Shown here: one piece after another, positions 8,921-18,198 of the stretch | How the letters are laid out: each line of letters opens with the position of its first letter | Position numbering within the stretch: the stretch's first letter is position 1 | Assembly (NCBI RefSeq): GCF_000949255.1 | Contig: NZ_JXUW01000006.1 | Span: forward strand, 78,112 to 142,111 | Origin: Ferrimicrobium acidiphilum DSM 19497 | GTDB taxonomy: Bacteria > Actinomycetota > Acidimicrobiia > Acidimicrobiales > Acidimicrobiaceae | Reading direction: 5' to 3' | Length of the DNA stretch: 64,000 nucleotides | The notes under the pieces: generated by a model | Seen by the model: the letters and a program-made list of their open reading frames with translations, nothing else | Database searches by the model: none | Told to the model about the DNA's origin: nothing | Position numbers and translations under genes: made by a program

Positions 8921-9850
8921 GTGGAACTAGATACATCGAGCGCAATCGGTTGGATAGGCGCGGGCCGAATGGGTAGTGAGATGATCGGACGTCTGCTCGA
9001 CGCCGGTTATCAGGTGTCGGTCTATAACAGAACGCGATCAAAAGCGGATGCACTCGTGCAACGAGGAGCCAAGGTCGTCGAGTCGGTGGCTGATTTAATC
9101 GGATGCGATGCAGTCTTTGTTACCGTTAGCTCCTCTGAGGACTTCATCGAGGTGATGCTTGGAGACGAGGGTCTGCTATCGCGAACATCGGTGCCTGCTG
9201 TGATTGTGGACAGCTCAACCGTGGCGGTGGAGGCATCCGAGCGCGTACGCGAGGCGATCGCTGCGCGAGGATCGATGCTGCTCGCATCACCTGTGAGTGG
9301 CAACCCTCAGGTTGCAGCGGCGGGGAAGCTAACGATGGCAGTCTCAGGCCCACAGGAGGCCTATGAGGCGGTCGCTCCATTGCTCGACGCGATTGGAAAT
9401 GGGAGCACCTACGTCGGTGAGGGCGACCTGGCGCGCTTGGTGAAGCTGTGCCACAACCTCTTCCTTGGAGTGGTGATGCAGTCAGTGTCGGAGATCACGG
9501 TGCTGGCTGAACGTGGCGGTGTCGATCGTGCGACCTTCCTTTCTTATCTCAACAAGAGCGTGATGGGGTCGATGTTCACCGGCTATAAGGCACCGGCGGT
9601 GGTGAACCTGGACTTTGAGCCCACCTTTACCTCGAAACTGCTTCGTAAGGACTTTGACCTTGGACTCGCTGCTGCACGTGCGCTAGAGGTGCCGATGCCG
9701 GTAGCAGGGCTGGTGTATCAGATCGTGCAGCAGCTGGTTGGAGAGGGTTACGGCGACGATGACTTTGCGACGTTGATCAAGCTGGTGGCACAGGGTGCGA
9801 ACCTGGAGCTGGCGAGCGAGAACGCTCTTGTGGATGACGGATTGTCGTAG
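8921..9850 (+). CDS. Beta-hydroxyacid dehydrogenase (3-hydroxyisobutyrate dehydrogenase family)
   Basis: The 309-residue protein has the N-terminal NAD(P)-binding motif GAGRMG at residues 13-18, the substrate-binding SPVSGNP near 125 (DAPVSGG in the family) and the catalytic-lysine helix KLCHN near 175, then the helical C-terminal domain. Members oxidise 3-hydroxyisobutyrate, 2-hydroxymethylglutarate, tartronate semialdehyde and similar compounds. The start is GTG 8921 with GGTGGAG seven bases upstream. It heads the long operon containing the ABC importer, 84 bases ahead of the substrate-binding protein, so it probably works on the imported compound or an intermediate. Confidence 0.9.
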   Translation: MELDTSSAIGWIGAGRMGSEMIGRLLDAGYQVSVYNRTRSKADALVQRGAKVVESVADLIGCDAVFVTVSSSEDFIEVMLGDEGLLSRTSVPAVIVDSSTVAVEASERVREAIAARGSMLLASPVSGNPQVAAAGKLTMAVSGPQEAYEAVAPLLDAIGNGSTYVGEGDLARLVKLCHNLFLGVVMQSVSEITVLAERGGVDRATFLSYLNKSVMGSMFTGYKAPAVVNLDFEPTFTSKLLRKDFDLGLAAARALEVPMPVAGLVYQIVQQLVGEGYGDDDFATLIKLVAQGANLELASENALVDDGLS

Positions 9851-9934
9851 AAAGTTCTTCTAGTACTGAATTGGTGCTAGGGGTTGGAGATCTTGGCGGA
9901 GGGCCGCCGAGTAAAAGAGAGACAGGGGGCAAAT

Positions 9935-11221
9935 ATGCAATCGGTAGGAAGGATCATCGGTCAACAGGGGCGGCGGGGACGCAAGAGGATCCTTCGCGGA
10001 GGATTGACGCTGGCGGCAGCGAGCCTTGCTTTGGCAGCGTGCGGTAGCTCATCAACGAGCAGCACCTCGTCGAGCAGCTCGTCGTCCAAGGGACCAATCG
10101 TCGTCGGGACGTCGCTATCGCTTACGGGAGACTTTGCCTCCAACGGCATCGCCTTCCAACGGGGGTATAACGCATGGGTTAGCTATGTAAATTCGCATGG
10201 TGGTCTACTCGGCCATAAGGTCTCGTTGAAGATTTTGAACGACACCTCGAGTCCGAGCCAGGTGGCTACGAACTATCAGGATCTGATCACCACCGATCAC
10301 GTGCCGTTGATCGTGGGACCATTCTCCTCATTGCTGACCGTGCCTGCGGCCAAGATCGCCAGCCGCTATGGCTATGCGATGGTTGAGGGGGCCGGTGGAG
10401 CTCCATCGGTGTTCTCCTATGGGTTGAAGAACGTCTTTGACGTCAGCTACCCGATCAAGATCGCAGTGGTGCCAACCGCCAAATGGATCGCCTCGCTTCC
10501 AAAGAGTGAGCGACCAACGACTGCTGCCTATGTGACCAGTAACAACATCTTCGCTCAACCACAGATCGCGCCGGCACAGGCGGTGCTGCAGAAGGCTGGA
10601 GTTCGGACCGTCTATAACCAGGTATTCCAGAGTGAGACCACCGACTTCACCCCGTTGGCAGATGCGATCGTGGCGAGCCACGCTCAGGTGGTGGTGCTCT
10701 CGAGCACCTCGGTCTCTAAGATCATCGATTTCGTCAAGGTCTTCACCGCTAATCACTTCTACCCGAAGGTGCTGATCGGCACCAATGGTGTCGGTGAGCC
10801 TACATTCGTCAATGCGGTCGGCAAGAGCGCGGCCAACGGGATTATTGAGCCCAACGGTTGGTATCCAGGGTACAAGAATGCGTTGAGCGCGGCCTTTATC
10901 AAGGAGTATCTGAAGCTCTACGGCGGATCGGCCGGCTCTATCACCGCCAGCAGCGCCGAGGCCTTTGGAACCGGTGAGGTGCTAGCGCAGGCCGTCCAGG
11001 CTACCCACAGCTTCAACCAAGCGAAGATCTTGAAGTATCTCCACTCCGGTGCAGTCTTCCAGACCGACCAGGGTCCGGTGAAGTTCAACTCCAAGGGTGA
11101 GAACGTCGACGGGATCGTTCAGACCTTCCAGTGGCAGAACGGTGGGACCAAGTTGGTTCAGATTCTTCCGAAGAGTTCGCAGTCGGTGGCTCCTCTGTTC
11201 CCCAGGCCAGCCGCTGGCTGA
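9935..11221 (+). CDS. ABC importer substrate-binding lipoprotein, LIV type
   Basis: The protein (428 residues from ATG 9935) has a basic N-terminus, a hydrophobic segment and the lipobox LAAC, then a Ser/Thr-rich tether, then a type-I periplasmic binding fold starting PIVVGTSLSLTGDFASNG, the standard opening of branched-chain-amino-acid-type receptors (Peripla_BP_6). I prefer ATG 9935 to the in-frame GTG-type start 51 bases upstream because AGGGGG stands just before it and the signal sequence then has normal length. It is followed by two permeases and two ATPases in the canonical order. Receptors of this family also bind amides, aromatic acids and urea, so the ligand is open. Confidence 0.92.
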   Translation: MQSVGRIIGQQGRRGRKRILRGGLTLAAASLALAACGSSSTSSTSSSSSSSKGPIVVGTSLSLTGDFASNGIAFQRGYNAWVSYVNSHGGLLGHKVSLKILNDTSSPSQVATNYQDLITTDHVPLIVGPFSSLLTVPAAKIASRYGYAMVEGAGGAPSVFSYGLKNVFDVSYPIKIAVVPTAKWIASLPKSERPTTAAYVTSNNIFAQPQIAPAQAVLQKAGVRTVYNQVFQSETTDFTPLADAIVASHAQVVVLSSTSVSKIIDFVKVFTANHFYPKVLIGTNGVGEPTFVNAVGKSAANGIIEPNGWYPGYKNALSAAFIKEYLKLYGGSAGSITASSAEAFGTGEVLAQAVQATHSFNQAKILKYLHSGAVFQTDQGPVKFNSKGENVDGIVQTFQWQNGGTKLVQILPKSSQSVAPLFPRPAAG

Positions 11222-11321
11222 GAGAGAAGATGTGGCGGTGCTGTAATTGGCAATGCACCGCTCCACGGCACCGCCGCAACTTCAAACTCAACGCAACCAA
11301 TACATTGAAGGAGAGAGAACG

Positions 11322-12200
11322 TTGAACTTATTGCTGATTGGTCTCATAGACGGAGTTCTGACGGGAGCTGTCTATGCCCTGATGGCTGCTGGCCTAACCC
11401 TGATATTTGGGGTGTTGGACATGATCAACATCGCTCAGGGGATCTTTGTGATCTTAGGCTCTTACCTGAGTCTGATCCTAGAACAGCACGCAGGTATAGG
11501 GCTCTTTCCGGGCCTTATCATCACGATTCCTGCGATGTTTGGACTCGGACTCTTTGTTGAGTGGGCCTTCATCCGCCGGATTGGCGCTGAGAATCGAGTG
11601 ACGATGTCGATCCTCATCACCTATGCAGTGATGATCATCGTCGAGGGTGTACTGCTGCTTACCTATGGCAGCAACTATCAGAGCCTGTCTGCGTCCTACG
11701 TGACTACCTCATTTCAGATCGCTGGTCACTACATCCCAGAGATCTATGTCTACGGTTTCATTCTCTCGGTCGCCGCGGTGGTGGTGCTCTACGCGATCCT
11801 CTATCGGACCCGGCTTGGAACCAGCCTTCGAGCCTCGATGGATAACGCCATGGCAGCCAGCCTGGTTGGCGTGAACGTCAAGAAGGTCTCCACCCTAGCC
11901 TTTGGCATCGGCGTCGCCGTGACCGCGATCGGTGGAATGCTCTTTGGTGCGATCCAACCCTTCACTCCAAACACAGGCTATGACCTGATCTCGCGGCTGT
12001 TGTCGATCGTGGTACTCGGTGGTCTAGGTAGCGTTGGAGGCGCCCTAGGTGGTGCGATGGTGATGTTGATCATCGAGGATGTGGTCTCAACGGTCTGGTC
12101 CCCGACCTGGGCTCCACTGCTGTACTTCGCCGTGCTTATCGTGGTCCTTCTCGTGAAGCCAACCGGTATATTCGGACGTCAGGCGGTGCGTTCACAATGA
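11322..12200 (+). CDS. livH: Branched-chain-type ABC transporter permease, LivH-like
   Basis: The protein has about 292 residues and eight or more hydrophobic segments. It opens with LNLLLIGLIDGVLTGAVYAL and contains GVLDMINIAQGIFVILGSY and the cytoplasmic coupling region TRLGTSLRASMDNAMAASLVG (loop contacting the ATPases). I place the start at TTG 11322 because AAGGAGAG lies ten bases before it and the protein then begins directly in the first membrane segment. It overlaps the next gene by four bases (ATGA). It forms the membrane channel with the following LivM-like subunit. Confidence 0.92.
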   Translation: MNLLLIGLIDGVLTGAVYALMAAGLTLIFGVLDMINIAQGIFVILGSYLSLILEQHAGIGLFPGLIITIPAMFGLGLFVEWAFIRRIGAENRVTMSILITYAVMIIVEGVLLLTYGSNYQSLSASYVTTSFQIAGHYIPEIYVYGFILSVAAVVVLYAILYRTRLGTSLRASMDNAMAASLVGVNVKKVSTLAFGIGVAVTAIGGMLFGAIQPFTPNTGYDLISRLLSIVVLGGLGSVGGALGGAMVMLIIEDVVSTVWSPTWAPLLYFAVLIVVLLVKPTGIFGRQAVRSQ

Positions 12201-13288
12201 CCAGCCCTTTAACCCGGGTCAAGCGCCCAACTGGATCTGTGGGCCAAGTGGGCACTGAGGGTGGCTCGGCAGCTAAGGTGCCAGGGTTGCTGGCGCATCG
12301 CTCATGGTGGTGGGGAGTTGCGCTTGTAATCCTCATCTTCCTTCCCTTGGTGATCACCGGAGCTACCTTCACTACCATCGCTGTGTACTGCCTGATGTAC
12401 ATGGGAATCGCCACCGCCTGGAACTCATTCAGCGGCTTCTCCGGCTACGTGTCGCTAGGCCACGCTGTGTTCTTTGGCGTTGGTGCCTATACGATGGCGC
12501 TTCTATCGACCCACTGGAATATGAGTGGTGGGCTGTCTATGTTCGCGCTGTTGCCGCTCGCGGGTATCGTTGCAGCGATCATCGCCATTCCATATGGGTA
12601 TATCGCCCTGCGAACACGCCGCCACACCTTCGTGGTGATCACTATCGCCTTCTTCTTCATAGCCCAGTTACTGGCGTTCAATCTCAGCTTTACTGGTGGA
12701 TCTGCGGGCGTAGTCCTGCCGAACGGTCAGTTCAGCGCTAGCGACTACAACAACCCGTTCTACTACGCCTGTCTCATCGTCTTGGTGTTGACGGTAGCCG
12801 CCGTCATCGGGATCCGGCGTTCTCGTTTTGGCTTGCAGCTATTTGCGATTCGAGATGATGAGGATCGGGCACGAAGCCTTGGGGTGAAGGTGGGCCGAGT
12901 CAAGATCACCTCGTTCATGATCTCTGCGATCCCGGTGGCGATGATGGGTGCCATCTGGGCCTTCTTTATCGGCCAGATCTACCCGCAGTTCGCCTTCAAT
13001 GCGGCATTGGACGTAACGATTGCGCTGATGGCGTTTCTTGGCGGATTCGGCACCATCGTGGGCCCGCTGTTGGGGGCTCTGGTGTTGGAGGCTCTGCAGC
13101 GCTATCTAAACCTTTACCTGGCGAATGCAGATCTCTATCTCGTGATCTACGGTCTGCTCTTCCTGGGGGTTATCTCCTTCCTTCCTGAGGGCATTCTCCC
13201 CTCGATCGGAAAGCGGTTGCGACTACGTCGTTTGAGGCGTGAAGAGGCAGAGGTGACGCCGGCGACTTCTGGGGAGGTGGCCCCGTGA
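12197..13288 (+). CDS. livM: Branched-chain-type ABC transporter permease, LivM-like
   Basis: The 363-residue protein has a hydrophilic N-terminal extension of about 35 residues, then the LivM membrane core (NSFSGFSGYVSLGHAVFFGV, where GY-SLG-A-F-G is the family signature) and the coupling segment GLQLFAIRDDEDRARSLGV. It ends in a basic tail. Start ATG 12197 overlaps the stop of livH; its own end overlaps livG by four bases, so the transporter genes are translationally coupled. It is the second channel subunit. Confidence 0.92.
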   Translation: MTSPLTRVKRPTGSVGQVGTEGGSAAKVPGLLAHRSWWWGVALVILIFLPLVITGATFTTIAVYCLMYMGIATAWNSFSGFSGYVSLGHAVFFGVGAYTMALLSTHWNMSGGLSMFALLPLAGIVAAIIAIPYGYIALRTRRHTFVVITIAFFFIAQLLAFNLSFTGGSAGVVLPNGQFSASDYNNPFYYACLIVLVLTVAAVIGIRRSRFGLQLFAIRDDEDRARSLGVKVGRVKITSFMISAIPVAMMGAIWAFFIGQIYPQFAFNAALDVTIALMAFLGGFGTIVGPLLGALVLEALQRYLNLYLANADLYLVIYGLLFLGVISFLPEGILPSIGKRLRLRRLRREEAEVTPATSGEVAP

Positions 13289-14061
13289 CCGATACTCTTC
13301 TTGAGGTCCGTGGTCTTCATCGATCCTTTGGTGGCGTCAAAGCATTAGCAGGATGCACACTCGATGTGATGGATGGGAAGATCAATGGTCTGATCGGCCC
13401 GAATGGCTCCGGCAAGACCACCATGTTCAACATCATTACCGGTTACGAGCGTTGCGACGATGGTGATGTCATCTATCGCGGCAACTCGATCCGTAATCGA
13501 ACACCGGAGGCGGTTTTCGCGCTCGGTATCGGGCGCACATTCCAGCTCACACGGATCTTTGCGCGCCTAAGTGTTCTAGATAACATGCTGGTAGCTACCC
13601 AGCGCAGGGAGTCGTGGTTACGAAGCATGCTTCGTCCCACCGGTTCAGCGAGCGAGCGTGATCATGCGATGGAGCTTTTGGACTTCGTTGGCCTCAAGCG
13701 ACTCGCTGGAGAGCTCGCAGGTTCGCTCTCCTACGGGCAGCGCAAGCTGCTCGAGCTCGCCTACGTCCTGGTGGCGGACCCATCGCTGATCCTGCTCGAT
13801 GAGCCCGCTGGAGGTGTTAACCCGTCGCTGATCAACCAGCTGGCCGAAAGGATCACCGAGCTAAATCGGCAGGGTACCACATTTCTTGTTATCGAACACA
13901 ACATGGAGTTCGTCATGGGTCTCTGTGACGCGGTCACCGTGATGAGCTACGGCAGTGTGATAGCGGCTGGTCCACCAGAGATCGTGCGTACCGATCCGAA
14001 GGTTCTCGATGCCTACCTTGGTGGCACAGAGGAGGATGATGACGACGATGATGAATCCTGA
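13285..14061 (+). CDS. livG: ABC transporter ATP-binding protein, LivG-like
   Basis: The 258-residue ATPase shows Walker A GPNGSGKTT (about residues 38-46), the Q-loop region GRTFQLTRIF, the signature LSYGQRKLLELA, Walker B LILLDEPAGGVNP and the switch histidine VIEHNM. The signature reads LSYGQ, as is usual for LivG proteins. It has the LivG-type extended C-terminus, ending in an Asp-rich run. Start is GTG 13285. It energises import with the LivF-like subunit that follows. Confidence 0.92.
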   Translation: MTDTLLEVRGLHRSFGGVKALAGCTLDVMDGKINGLIGPNGSGKTTMFNIITGYERCDDGDVIYRGNSIRNRTPEAVFALGIGRTFQLTRIFARLSVLDNMLVATQRRESWLRSMLRPTGSASERDHAMELLDFVGLKRLAGELAGSLSYGQRKLLELAYVLVADPSLILLDEPAGGVNPSLINQLAERITELNRQGTTFLVIEHNMEFVMGLCDAVTVMSYGSVIAAGPPEIVRTDPKVLDAYLGGTEEDDDDDDES

Positions 14062-14812
14062 TAGCTCGACAGAGGCGAGGCCGTTACTGGAGCTGCGAGG
14101 TGTCTTCGCGGGATACGGTGGCGGCGATATTTTGAAGGGTGTGAACTTCCGCGTCGCTGGTGGAGGTGTGACCTGCATAGTCGGCCCTAATGGAGCTGGC
14201 AAGTCGACGCTATTGAAGACGATCAGTGGCCTTGTCAAGCCGCGAGAGGGAGACATCGTCTTTGATGGACAGTCGATCCTAGGCAGCAGCCCTAGGCAGA
14301 TTTTGCAGGCTGGTATCGTCCAGGTGCCACAGAACCACAGCCTTTTCAAGAAGATGACCGTTCGCGAGAACGTCGAGTTTGGCGCCTTTTTGCTGAAGGA
14401 TCGTGACCTGATAAGGCGGCGCTTCGAGGAGATCGCTGAGCAGTTCCCGATCGTAGTTGAGCGTGGGAAGGAGAAGGCGGGGAGTCTCTCCGGAGGCCAG
14501 CAGCGCCTGGTGGAGTTCGCTCGTTGCCTGATGCTCGATCCGCGGATAGTCATCCTCGACGAGCCGTCTATGGGGCTTGACCCAGTAACACTAAAGCGGG
14601 TGTTCAAAACGGTTCGGCACATGAGTGCCAGCGGACGGACTGTACTGCTTGTAGAGCAGAATGCAAAGGCCGGCCTGCGCTTGGCTGATCACGGCATAGT
14701 GCTTGAGAACGGCATCGTACGACTGACCGGAAGCGGTCGTGAGGTGCTTGAGCATCCCGAGATAGGTGCTCTGTATTTGGGTGGCGCCGTAGTGAAGAGC
14801 GAGCAAGTATGA
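14048..14812 (+). CDS. livF: ABC transporter ATP-binding protein, LivF-like
   Basis: The ATPase has Walker A GPNGAGKST, LivF-type PQNHSLFKKMTVREN after the Q-loop, signature LSGGQQRLVEFA, Walker B IVILDEPSMGLDP and switch VEQNA. Several in-frame ATGs occur (14036, 14039, 14048, 14051); I choose 14048 because GAGGAGG at 14029-14035 then has workable spacing and the protein (254 residues) has normal LivF length. It overlaps the end of livG. This completes a five-gene LIV-type importer. Confidence 0.9.
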   Translation: MMNPDSSTEARPLLELRGVFAGYGGGDILKGVNFRVAGGGVTCIVGPNGAGKSTLLKTISGLVKPREGDIVFDGQSILGSSPRQILQAGIVQVPQNHSLFKKMTVRENVEFGAFLLKDRDLIRRRFEEIAEQFPIVVERGKEKAGSLSGGQQRLVEFARCLMLDPRIVILDEPSMGLDPVTLKRVFKTVRHMSASGRTVLLVEQNAKAGLRLADHGIVLENGIVRLTGSGREVLEHPEIGALYLGGAVVKSEQV

Positions 14813-14878
14813 GGTGTGAGCTATCGTGAGGGCGCCGTGCGCCCAGAAGTTTGTGCGAGAGGGGATAGGGCGACGACA

Positions 14879-15880
14879 ATGAATCCCTCTATTGGTCGAC
14901 GAGTCGTCGACGTACATGCTCATTTTGCCCCATTGACCTCCTCGAGCTCTACCGGGCCTGACCCCTGGATCAGCCGCGATGGCTCAGCCACCGCCGTCTG
15001 GTACCACGGCTCACATGTCGACTCCCTCGTTCGTGAGGTTGTGGATCCGACGATCCTCATCGCAGGAGAGGAGGCGATCGGGATCCAGGAGGCCGTACTC
15101 TCGCCGTGGGTCGCACTGCTCCCTCAGACCGAGGATCCCAACCTAGCCGAGGCGGCATGTCAGCGTCTGAACGCCGCCATGGCAGAGACGGTGGCCAGGG
15201 AGCCTCGCTTGTCAGCCATGGCGGCGGTACCGATGATTGAACCAGCTCGTGCCATTCGTGTCCTCACGGAGGCGAGAGCTGGCGGGCTTACCGGGGTTGA
15301 GATCGTCCCGACGGTGGCCGGCGAGTTCGTTGGCGGTGAGCGCTTCGAGGAGTTTTGGGCCTCGGTTGCCGAGACTCGAACCCCTGTTTTCATCCACCCA
15401 AGCAGCAAGGGGATGGGGATAGACGCGCTCCAGGGTGGTTACCTCTGGAACTCGGTAGGGAACCCGGTCGAGACTGCGATCGTCGGCGCACAACTGGTGC
15501 TGTCCGGATTGGTCGAACGCTACCCCGACCTGCGGATCATCCTGGCTCATGCCGGTGGAGTGCTGCCCTCAGTTTTTGGTCGAATCGATCATTCGTTCAG
15601 CGTCCGTCCTGAGCCCAAGAGCCGTCTTAGTCACGAGCCGAGCTGGTCGTTTCGGCGTCTGTTCTACGACACTATCGCCCATGGGGAGCGTGAGTTGGCT
15701 GCGCTGTTGGCCGCGGTTGGTCCGTCACAGCTGCTGTTTGGGACCGATCATCCATTCGATATGGGTGACTATGACCAACTCACCGGCTTGGAGTCGCTGG
15801 GGCTAGATCCTGTGGCGCTTGAGGCGATCCTCGGAGGCACGGCTGCGCGCCTCTTTGGACTCGCAGCCGTGCAAGCGTGA
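14879..15880 (+). CDS. Amidohydrolase-2 family protein (ACMSD-like decarboxylase/hydrolase)
   Basis: From ATG 14879 the protein has 333 residues and starts with the metal-binding DVHAHF (HxH motif). Later ligands are the His in PVFIHPSS, the His in ILAHAGG and the Asp in FGTDHPFD. This set is that of the amidohydrolase-2/ACMSD group, whose members decarboxylate or hydrolyse carboxylated aromatic and semialdehyde compounds. An upstream in-frame GTG (14816) would add 21 residues of no evident function; AGGG at 14867 supports the ATG. It overlaps no transporter gene but follows livF closely, so it is likely a pathway enzyme for the imported compound. Confidence 0.88.
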   Translation: MNPSIGRRVVDVHAHFAPLTSSSSTGPDPWISRDGSATAVWYHGSHVDSLVREVVDPTILIAGEEAIGIQEAVLSPWVALLPQTEDPNLAEAACQRLNAAMAETVAREPRLSAMAAVPMIEPARAIRVLTEARAGGLTGVEIVPTVAGEFVGGERFEEFWASVAETRTPVFIHPSSKGMGIDALQGGYLWNSVGNPVETAIVGAQLVLSGLVERYPDLRIILAHAGGVLPSVFGRIDHSFSVRPEPKSRLSHEPSWSFRRLFYDTIAHGERELAALLAAVGPSQLLFGTDHPFDMGDYDQLTGLESLGLDPVALEAILGGTAARLFGLAAVQA

Positions 15881-15915
15881 GTGATGTGGGTGAGCTACCG
15901 AAGAAAGGAGACGAG

Positions 15916-17169
15916 ATGTCAGAGTACAGATACGATGGATTAGTGCCCGCACCCGGAAGGATGGGGGTCGATTTCGAGGAACGGGTCGATTTCGACCGGC
16001 TTCGTTCCTATCGGCTCGCCAGGGCACGTGAGGCGCTTGCAAACTCTGAGCTAGGTGCGCTTCTCTGCTTCGACGTCAACAACATACGCTATATAACCTC
16101 CACCCAGATCGGTGAGTGGGTGCGCGATAAGGTCTGCCGATATACCCTCTTGACCCGAGATGGAGAGCCGGTACTCTGGGACTTCGGGTCGGCGGCCAAG
16201 CATCACCGGATCTATGCCCCCTGGCTAGAGCCGGAGAACTCGCGTGCTGGCATGCTCGGCCTCCGTGGTTCAGTCGCGCCCGATGCTGGTTTTATGGACC
16301 GGGCGGCGATGGAGATCAAGTCTCTACTCGAGGATGCTGGGGTGGCGAATGCCCCTATCGGTGTCGATATCGTTGAGGTGCCGATGATGCTCGCACTGAT
16401 GCGAGCTGGCATCGATGTACGAGATGGGCAGCAGGTCATGCTCGATGCTCGCCAGATCAAGTCGAGAGATGAGATCATGTTGCTCTCGAGCTCGGCGGCA
16501 ATTGTTGACGGCACCTACCAGCTTATTTCGGAGATCCTCAAGCCTGGTATCCGCGAGAATGAGGTGGTGGCGCAGGCGAACGAGTTCCTCTACGCCGCCG
16601 GATCCGACGACGTCGAGGCGATTAACGCAGTCTCTGGTGAGCGATGTTCGCCGCATCCGCATAACTTCTCTGATCGGATGATTCGGCCAGGAGACCAGGC
16701 GTTTTTCGATATCATCCAGTCATACAACGGCTATCGAACCTGTTACTATCGAACCTTTGGTGTCGGTAGGGCGACACAGTCACAACGTGATGCCTACACC
16801 AAGGCGAGGGAGTGGATCGATGCTGCGATCGCGTTGATCAAGCCAGGAGTTACCACCGACCAGATCGCACAGGTATGGCCCAAGGCTACCGAGTTTGGCT
16901 TCTCCGATGAGATGGAGGCCTTTGGTCTCCAGTTTGGACATGGTCTCGGTCTAGCGCTTCACGAGCGGCCGATTATCTCTCGGTTGAACTCGCTCGATCA
17001 CCCCTTCACACTCGAGGCTGGGATGGTCTTCGCGTTGGAGACCTACTGCCCTGCGAGTGACGGATACTCAGCTGCGCGCATCGAGGAGGAGTTGGTGGTC
17101 ACCGATGATGGGGCCAAGGTTCTCACCCTGTTCCCCGCTGACGAGTTATTCGTCGCCAACCAGTATTGA
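15916..17169 (+). CDS. M24 (creatinase/Xaa-Pro-like) family protein, DddP-like, with altered metal site
   Basis: The protein (417 residues from ATG 15916, after a strong AAAGGAGA) has the creatinase N-terminal domain, with LLCFDVNNIRYITSTQIGEW resembling DddP-type proteins, and the pita-bread C-terminal domain. Canonical M24 ligands are Asp, Asp, His, Glu, Glu. I see the first Asp (AFFDIIQ), His (HGLGLALHERP), Glu (ALETYCP) and Glu (RIEEELVV), but the second Asp, expected in GYxxDxxRTF, reads GYRTCYYRTF, so it is Cys. DddP cleaves DMSP and others act as creatinase or ectoine hydrolase; an altered site leaves this one's reaction open. GTG 15877 is an alternative start. Confidence 0.82.
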   Translation: MSEYRYDGLVPAPGRMGVDFEERVDFDRLRSYRLARAREALANSELGALLCFDVNNIRYITSTQIGEWVRDKVCRYTLLTRDGEPVLWDFGSAAKHHRIYAPWLEPENSRAGMLGLRGSVAPDAGFMDRAAMEIKSLLEDAGVANAPIGVDIVEVPMMLALMRAGIDVRDGQQVMLDARQIKSRDEIMLLSSSAAIVDGTYQLISEILKPGIRENEVVAQANEFLYAAGSDDVEAINAVSGERCSPHPHNFSDRMIRPGDQAFFDIIQSYNGYRTCYYRTFGVGRATQSQRDAYTKAREWIDAAIALIKPGVTTDQIAQVWPKATEFGFSDEMEAFGLQFGHGLGLALHERPIISRLNSLDHPFTLEAGMVFALETYCPASDGYSAARIEEELVVTDDGAKVLTLFPADELFVANQY

Positions 17170-17193
17170 GATTAAGAGAATGAAGGGAGCACT

Positions 17194-18198
17194 ATGGTGC
17201 AGACAGTAGAAGCTCAGATAGTAGAGACCGATCTCCGATTGCGTCTCTTTGAACGGATGGTCATACTTCGCCAGTTTGAAAAGCGGGTGTACGACCTGTT
17301 TTTGCAGGGATTGGTGAAGGGCACCAGCCACCTCTCGATCGGCCAGGAGGCGATCGCCGCCGGGTTCGGCGAGGCGATGCACCCCACCGACTGGACCTTT
17401 GCCACCTACCGAGGGCATGCGCATACGCTATCTCGTGGTGTCCCGATGGCACCGGTGATGGCTGAGCTGATGGGTCGCGAGGGTGGATTGATGGCTGGCA
17501 AGGGTGGCTCCATGCACCTAACTAGCGTCGAGCACGGGATGATGGGGTCGTACGCTATCGTCGGTGCCCACCTCCCGATCGCCGTAGGCGCCGCCTTTTC
17601 AGCGAAGTATCGCAAGAGCGGCCAGGTCGCCGTCTGCTTCTTTGGTGACGGGACGACCAACATCGGGGCCTTCCACGAGGCATTGAACTTCGCCAGCGTC
17701 TATCAGCTTCCAGTGGTGTTCGTCTGTGAGAATAACCTCTATATGGAGTACACGTCGATCCACGATGTGACCGCGGTTGAACACCCAGCAGCTGATCGCG
17801 CGGGAGCCTATGGACTCGAGCGGATCATCGTCGATGGTAACGACGCTACCGAGATGTATCGTATAGCTCAGGAACGGTTGCGATGGGCGCGAGAAGGACA
17901 CGGCCCCTCTTTGATTGAGGCGATGACCTACCGCCACCAGGGGCACTCACGTGCTGATCCAGGAAAGTATCGACCAGATGCGGAGGTGGCGGAGTGGATG
18001 GAGCGCGATCCTATACCCGCCTACCGCAGCCGACTGGAGTCAGAGGGGATCTCTGCCGGTGCTTTGGACGCGATCGAGGAGCGGGTGGCCAGGGCGGTCG
18101 ATCTCGCCACTGAGACAGCGAAGGCGTCGCCGGCACCGCCAGCGGATCTTGCGTTTAGAGATGTTTGGAGCGATGGAGGTTGGCAATGGCGGAGTTGA
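17194..18198 (+). CDS. Thiamine-diphosphate dehydrogenase E1 alpha (acetoin/2-oxoacid type)
   Basis: The 334-residue protein has an intact thiamine-diphosphate motif (GDGTTNIGAFHEALNF near residue 150, ending in ENN), the phosphorylation-loop region YRHQGHSRADPGKYR and the entry motif HLSIGQEAIAAG. Length and loop match AcoA/PdhA of two-subunit E1 enzymes. Start ATG 17194 follows GAAGGGAG. The beta subunit follows with a 13-base overlap. Acetoin, pyruvate or a branched 2-oxoacid are possible substrates; sequence alone does not decide. E2 and E3 components of the complex are not found in this window. Confidence 0.92.
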   Translation: MVQTVEAQIVETDLRLRLFERMVILRQFEKRVYDLFLQGLVKGTSHLSIGQEAIAAGFGEAMHPTDWTFATYRGHAHTLSRGVPMAPVMAELMGREGGLMAGKGGSMHLTSVEHGMMGSYAIVGAHLPIAVGAAFSAKYRKSGQVAVCFFGDGTTNIGAFHEALNFASVYQLPVVFVCENNLYMEYTSIHDVTAVEHPAADRAGAYGLERIIVDGNDATEMYRIAQERLRWAREGHGPSLIEAMTYRHQGHSRADPGKYRPDAEVAEWMERDPIPAYRSRLESEGISAGALDAIEERVARAVDLATETAKASPAPPADLAFRDVWSDGGWQWRS

